From NCBI GenBank assembly GCA_916700875.1, contig CAKAKS010000060.1, positions 30,401,120-30,465,119 of the forward strand: 64,000 nucleotides of DNA, given 5' to 3'. This document shows, piece by piece, positions 60,715-64,000 of the stretch (positions are counted from its first letter, which is position 1; each line of letters begins with the position of its first letter). Source of the DNA: Sebastes aleutianus. Lineage: Eukaryota > Chordata > Actinopteri > Perciformes > Sebastidae. The notes below the pieces were generated by a model. It was not told the DNA's origin, made no database searches, and saw nothing but the letters and a program-made list of their open reading frames with translations. A program made the translations under genes and the position numbers.

Positions 60715-61045
60715 ATCAAATCGAGGGATGCTCAAATATGACACAAGTTCCCCGAAGCAGAAAGGAGCGATAATCAACATGTTTCCCAGATTATAGAACG
60801 AATCTGTGATAATGAACTCATGGTTTCAAAACTCTCTGCTTATCAGCATTTATCTTTTGCCCTCATTACGCCTAAATACTTGTTAGCAATTTTTTCCCAT
60901 AATTTGCAGTGATGTATTTCCAACTGTTGGATCTCTGCTCTTATTACTGTCCTACGTACGCTGAGTGAAACATGCAACAACGAGAGAACGTTTTTGAAAT
61001 AGATACAAAAATAGAAAGTTAATAACTGTAGTCGATTATTAGGAT

Positions 61046-61340
61046 GCTGCTTTAAAGACGAACGTTTCTCCATGAATCAGTGCTGATCTTGGTGTTTCCT
61101 GCTTCAGCCTCCCGTCTTCTGCAGTGTGTAGTGTGCGCGCATTCACGTGAGAGGTGGAGCGAGTGAGAACGAGCAGGCAGACCTCTGGCAGGCAGAGGAC
61201 CAGAGCAGCATCGACTCCGGCCCTGGAGACCAAAGCTACAGTCTCCCCTGTGTCTTCTGGCCGCGGTCGGGGGGCTGCACCAGGAAGAGTTGACACTGTT
61301 TTGCAAGACGGGCTTCACTAGATATAACTTTGCGGTTTTG
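61046..61340. repeat. Inverted-repeat block related to 62,985-63,150
   Basis: TTTCCTGCTTCAGCCTCCCG (about 61,095) is close to the reverse complement of CGGGAGGCTGAAGCAGGAAA (about 63,034). GGAGACCAAAGCTACAGTCT (about 61,224) matches GGAGACCAAAACTACGGTGT (about 62,991) directly. The block therefore holds the sequence in both orientations. Confidence 0.72.
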
Positions 61341-62984
61341 GTGCTTCCGTGTAGTTTGTGTTGGAGCCACACGTGAACACGCATGGGACACTGACCCGAT
61401 TTATACGTGTAAGAAGTTACAAACAGTACCTTTAATCATAGCCTAACAATAAATCTTATTTATATAGCACTAAAGTCAGGATAAATTAAATAATTTGCAA
61501 AAAGAAAAGGCAATAATATCGCATATCCCGCTGTTGAGCCAATTATTATCACCGCAGGTGAAATTCCTTCATCAGCCCTACTTTAAATTATGAAATGTGG
61601 CAAATTCAAAAAGTAAACCATCACTTTTCAACTGCCGGTGCATTCGAGTCTTTTGGAGTCTAAAATCCCAGATGCACTCATCAAGCAGGGAGACAGGAGG
61701 AGGCGTGACAGACTGTGATGCAACTCACGAGACAAGTAGTACTGAACAATGTGTTAGCAGTCAGCTCTCCTCCTCACTTCTCTCTCTCTCTTTCTGCCTT
61801 CATGACATTCCAACAACCGGGCAGCTCAAAACAAGGCGTGGCCGTTGTGCAATCATGAGGTTTTATTCCTCCATTATGAGCCACTGACTTTTTGCTCTCC
61901 TGGGAGAGAAAGGGCAATGACAGAGAAGGACTCAGCGTGAGAAGATTTGGAGTGGGAGGGGAACTCTTTAAGAATGTTTTTTAAAGTAACAAGGCCACTA
62001 TTCACAATGCACCCATTCCAGTTTCAAAACCTGAGGAGCAGCTCCTCGTTTTCCTCCTTTATCACCTTTTCTCCATTTCCTGTTCAGACGTACAGTATAT
62101 CTCATGTATTGATTCAGATAACGTGGCGAAAACAAAGATGACTAACTTGAACAATTTAACAGTTCACAGACGCATTAATCTTTCATTTGAAAAGCCAGCA
62201 GTCGGTATACTCAGAAACACGTCAACTATCCTTGAGTGTGCTTTGTACCTCGGCAGCAGCAGCCGCTATAATTGTAAAGCAGTCTCTCACTGTGTTATCT
62301 CTGCAGTTCAAGAGACCATTGTTCACACAATATGCATTAATCATTAATAAAAAGACTGTTAGCGTATCTCTGTCCAACGCACAAGAGCCTGTTCTTCAGA
62401 CCTCTGTTCGCTTTTCAAAGTAAAGCTAAACATTAGTTTGATATTGTGTACGGTTGCCTTTGTGAGCCTTTGCTTTGCTTACCATGCAAATTGTTCTCAA
62501 CATGATCACGGCAGCCTTTGGGCTTATGCAAATTCATTTTTATAATTTTTCATAATGTGGACTGAATATTGCTGAGTTCGGGCAACACAATGTGTTATCT
62601 CTGATGAGAGTTCTTGAGCGCGACTAAACAGGTATGAACAAGAAACTTGTCTTGTTACCTCAATCAGCAAACACCAGGAAGTTAACTGTCCCAGGTGGAA
62701 GTCGAGGAAGCTGTAAACGGGGCAGTATACCCACACCTAGACCCAATAATCCTCAACTACTGTGGGCTGGAAAATCATATCTGTGTGATTTTACAGCGGT
62801 GAGCAATCTCACCTCTGGAGCCACATCTGTTTCCACCAGCATTTACAGTTTTGTCGATAAAGTAAAAATACGACTGAGTTGTGGAAAATAACTAATCTAC
62901 CTCAGGACATAACTGCGACTCTGAAGTACTTGTACTTTGCTTAATTATTTGAATTTTATGCTATTTTTTATTTCTCTATAGTTC

Positions 62985-63150
62985 GGCCCAGGAGACCAAA
63001 ACTACGGTGTCTCCCCTGTTCTCTCCGACCACAGTCGGGAGGCTGAAGCAGGAAAGGTTGACACTAGGATCAACATCGATTCATGGAAGGACCTTCGTTT
63101 GGTCAGCTAACATTACTGCAAAGCAGCTGAAATATAGAGTGATATCGTGG
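62985..63150. repeat. Direct copy of the 61-kb repeat sequence
   Basis: It carries CCCAGGAGACCAAAACTACG, CGGGAGGCTGAAGCAGGAAA and GATTCATGGAAGGACC. It was recognised through the 61-kb block; class unknown. Confidence 0.68.
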
Positions 63151-63309
63151 TTTTAGCTGCTAATGTTGCTAACGGTAATCAACATGATGCCTGTCAATCA
63201 CGTTCAGTCTCGTGTGTCGGTAGTGTGAGCACAAGCAACAGGTGACTGTCGTAGACGTAACAACCACAGGTGTCACTGTTAACAAGCAATTTCTGATTTT
63301 TACAGAGAG

Positions 63310-63599
63310 TCCCTTTATTAGTTGTTTGGTCTATAAAATGTCTGAAAAATGTTGATCAGTGTTTCCCAACGCTCAAGATGACGTCCTCAAATGACTTGTT
63401 TTGTCCACAACTCAAAGATATTCAGATTATTGTCATAGAGGAGGAAAGAAATCAGAAAATCACATTTAAGAAGCTGCAATCAGAGAATTTTAAATTTTTT
63501 TTTTCCTTAAAAAAAGACTCAAACCGATTAATTGATTATCAAAATAGTTGGCGATTAATTTAATAGTTGACATCTAATTGATTAATCGTTGAAGCTCTA
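63310..63599. mobile_element. hAT MITE (TAATCGATTA family), one end truncated
   Basis: It begins at TAGTTGTTTGGTCTATAAAA, inside the family consensus, and ends ATTAATCGTTGAAGCTCTA. The core AAGATGACGTCCTCAAATGA is well kept. Confidence 0.82.
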
Positions 63600-64000
63600 T
63601 AATGAGCACATTCAACCACCCAACAGTAAATATAAAAAAGAGGCAGAATAATCTCCATGTGTTTTTGTAATCTATTTTTTATCTATTCTATTTTTATAAT
63701 TATATTTCATAATCTTTATTCCTTGTGTGCATTAGTCTCCAGTTGTTTTACGGTTTATATTCGTATTGTTTTATTATCAGCTAGTCAGTCACCTGCTGAG
63801 CCGTTTGAATTGCTCTACCCTGTATGAAATGTGCTGTAAAGGACAGGCTCACATGTTTTCAAGTCAAGTATCAAAAGTAAAAGTACAAAAACAATGTTCC
63901 CTGTCAGAGTTTTACTATTATATATCATGTTTATGGATTAATATAACTGCTTCATTATGTTGCATTTTACTGCTGTAGATGTGTTTCAGCTCAACCTTAA
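63600..64000. other. Terminal 400 bp, no gene recognised
   Basis: It is AT-rich. CAAGTATCAAAAGTAAAAGT near 63,865 recalls the TACTTAAGTAA repeat. Nothing else is supported. Confidence 0.5.

Overview
The window is vertebrate nuclear DNA, most likely from a percomorph teleost. It holds two multi-exon genes with GT-AG introns, and the rest is dense with short non-autonomous DNA transposons, microsatellites and old repeat fragments. There are no bacterial operons, phage or CRISPR arrays. The fish assignment rests on gene content, compact introns and repeat families (hAT- and piggyBac-type MITEs with clear target-site duplications) typical of spiny-rayed fishes; the species cannot be named.

Region 1 (about 1-16,200, + strand) is the 3' part of pear1, a CED-1/MEGF-type receptor of the MEGF10/11 family. 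Eleven coding exons were placed by hand with consistent phases. Five encode laminin-type EGF modules, one the transmembrane segment, and five a tyrosine-rich cytoplasmic tail. The first exons of the gene lie before the window. The tail ends in a PEAR1-like HIPGHYDLPPV block. A long 3' UTR carrying two MITEs runs to an AATAAA at 16,181.

Region 2 (about 16,200-18,450) is the short interval between two convergent genes. It holds a textbook TTAA-flanked piggyBac-type MITE (16,598-17,430).

Region 3 (about 18,450-58,700, - strand) is a complete lmna (lamin A) gene: twelve coding exons totalling 672 codons, plus a probable non-coding first exon near 58.6 kb. Most exons have exactly the human LMNA lengths (157, 126, 171, 126, 221, 108, 120). 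Exon 7 is 174 nt longer than in human because of a Gly/Ser/His-repeat insertion just before the nuclear localisation signal; exons 10 and 11 are shorter. The protein ends in a CaaX box (CSVM), so this is prelamin A. Intron 1 is about 25.4 kb and full of repeats.

Region 4 (about 58,700-64,000) is the GC-rich presumed lmna promoter and upstream DNA with more repeats; no further gene was recognised.

Pear1 is a plasma-membrane receptor and lamin A a nuclear-envelope filament protein. Nothing suggests they work together; they are neighbours by synteny (both also lie in human 1q22-q23). I found no undescribed enzymatic or defence system. The most interesting signals are the lamin A tail insertion, a CA microsatellite fused to a lamin splice donor, the altered prelamin processing site, and the datable layers of nested hAT/piggyBac MITEs.
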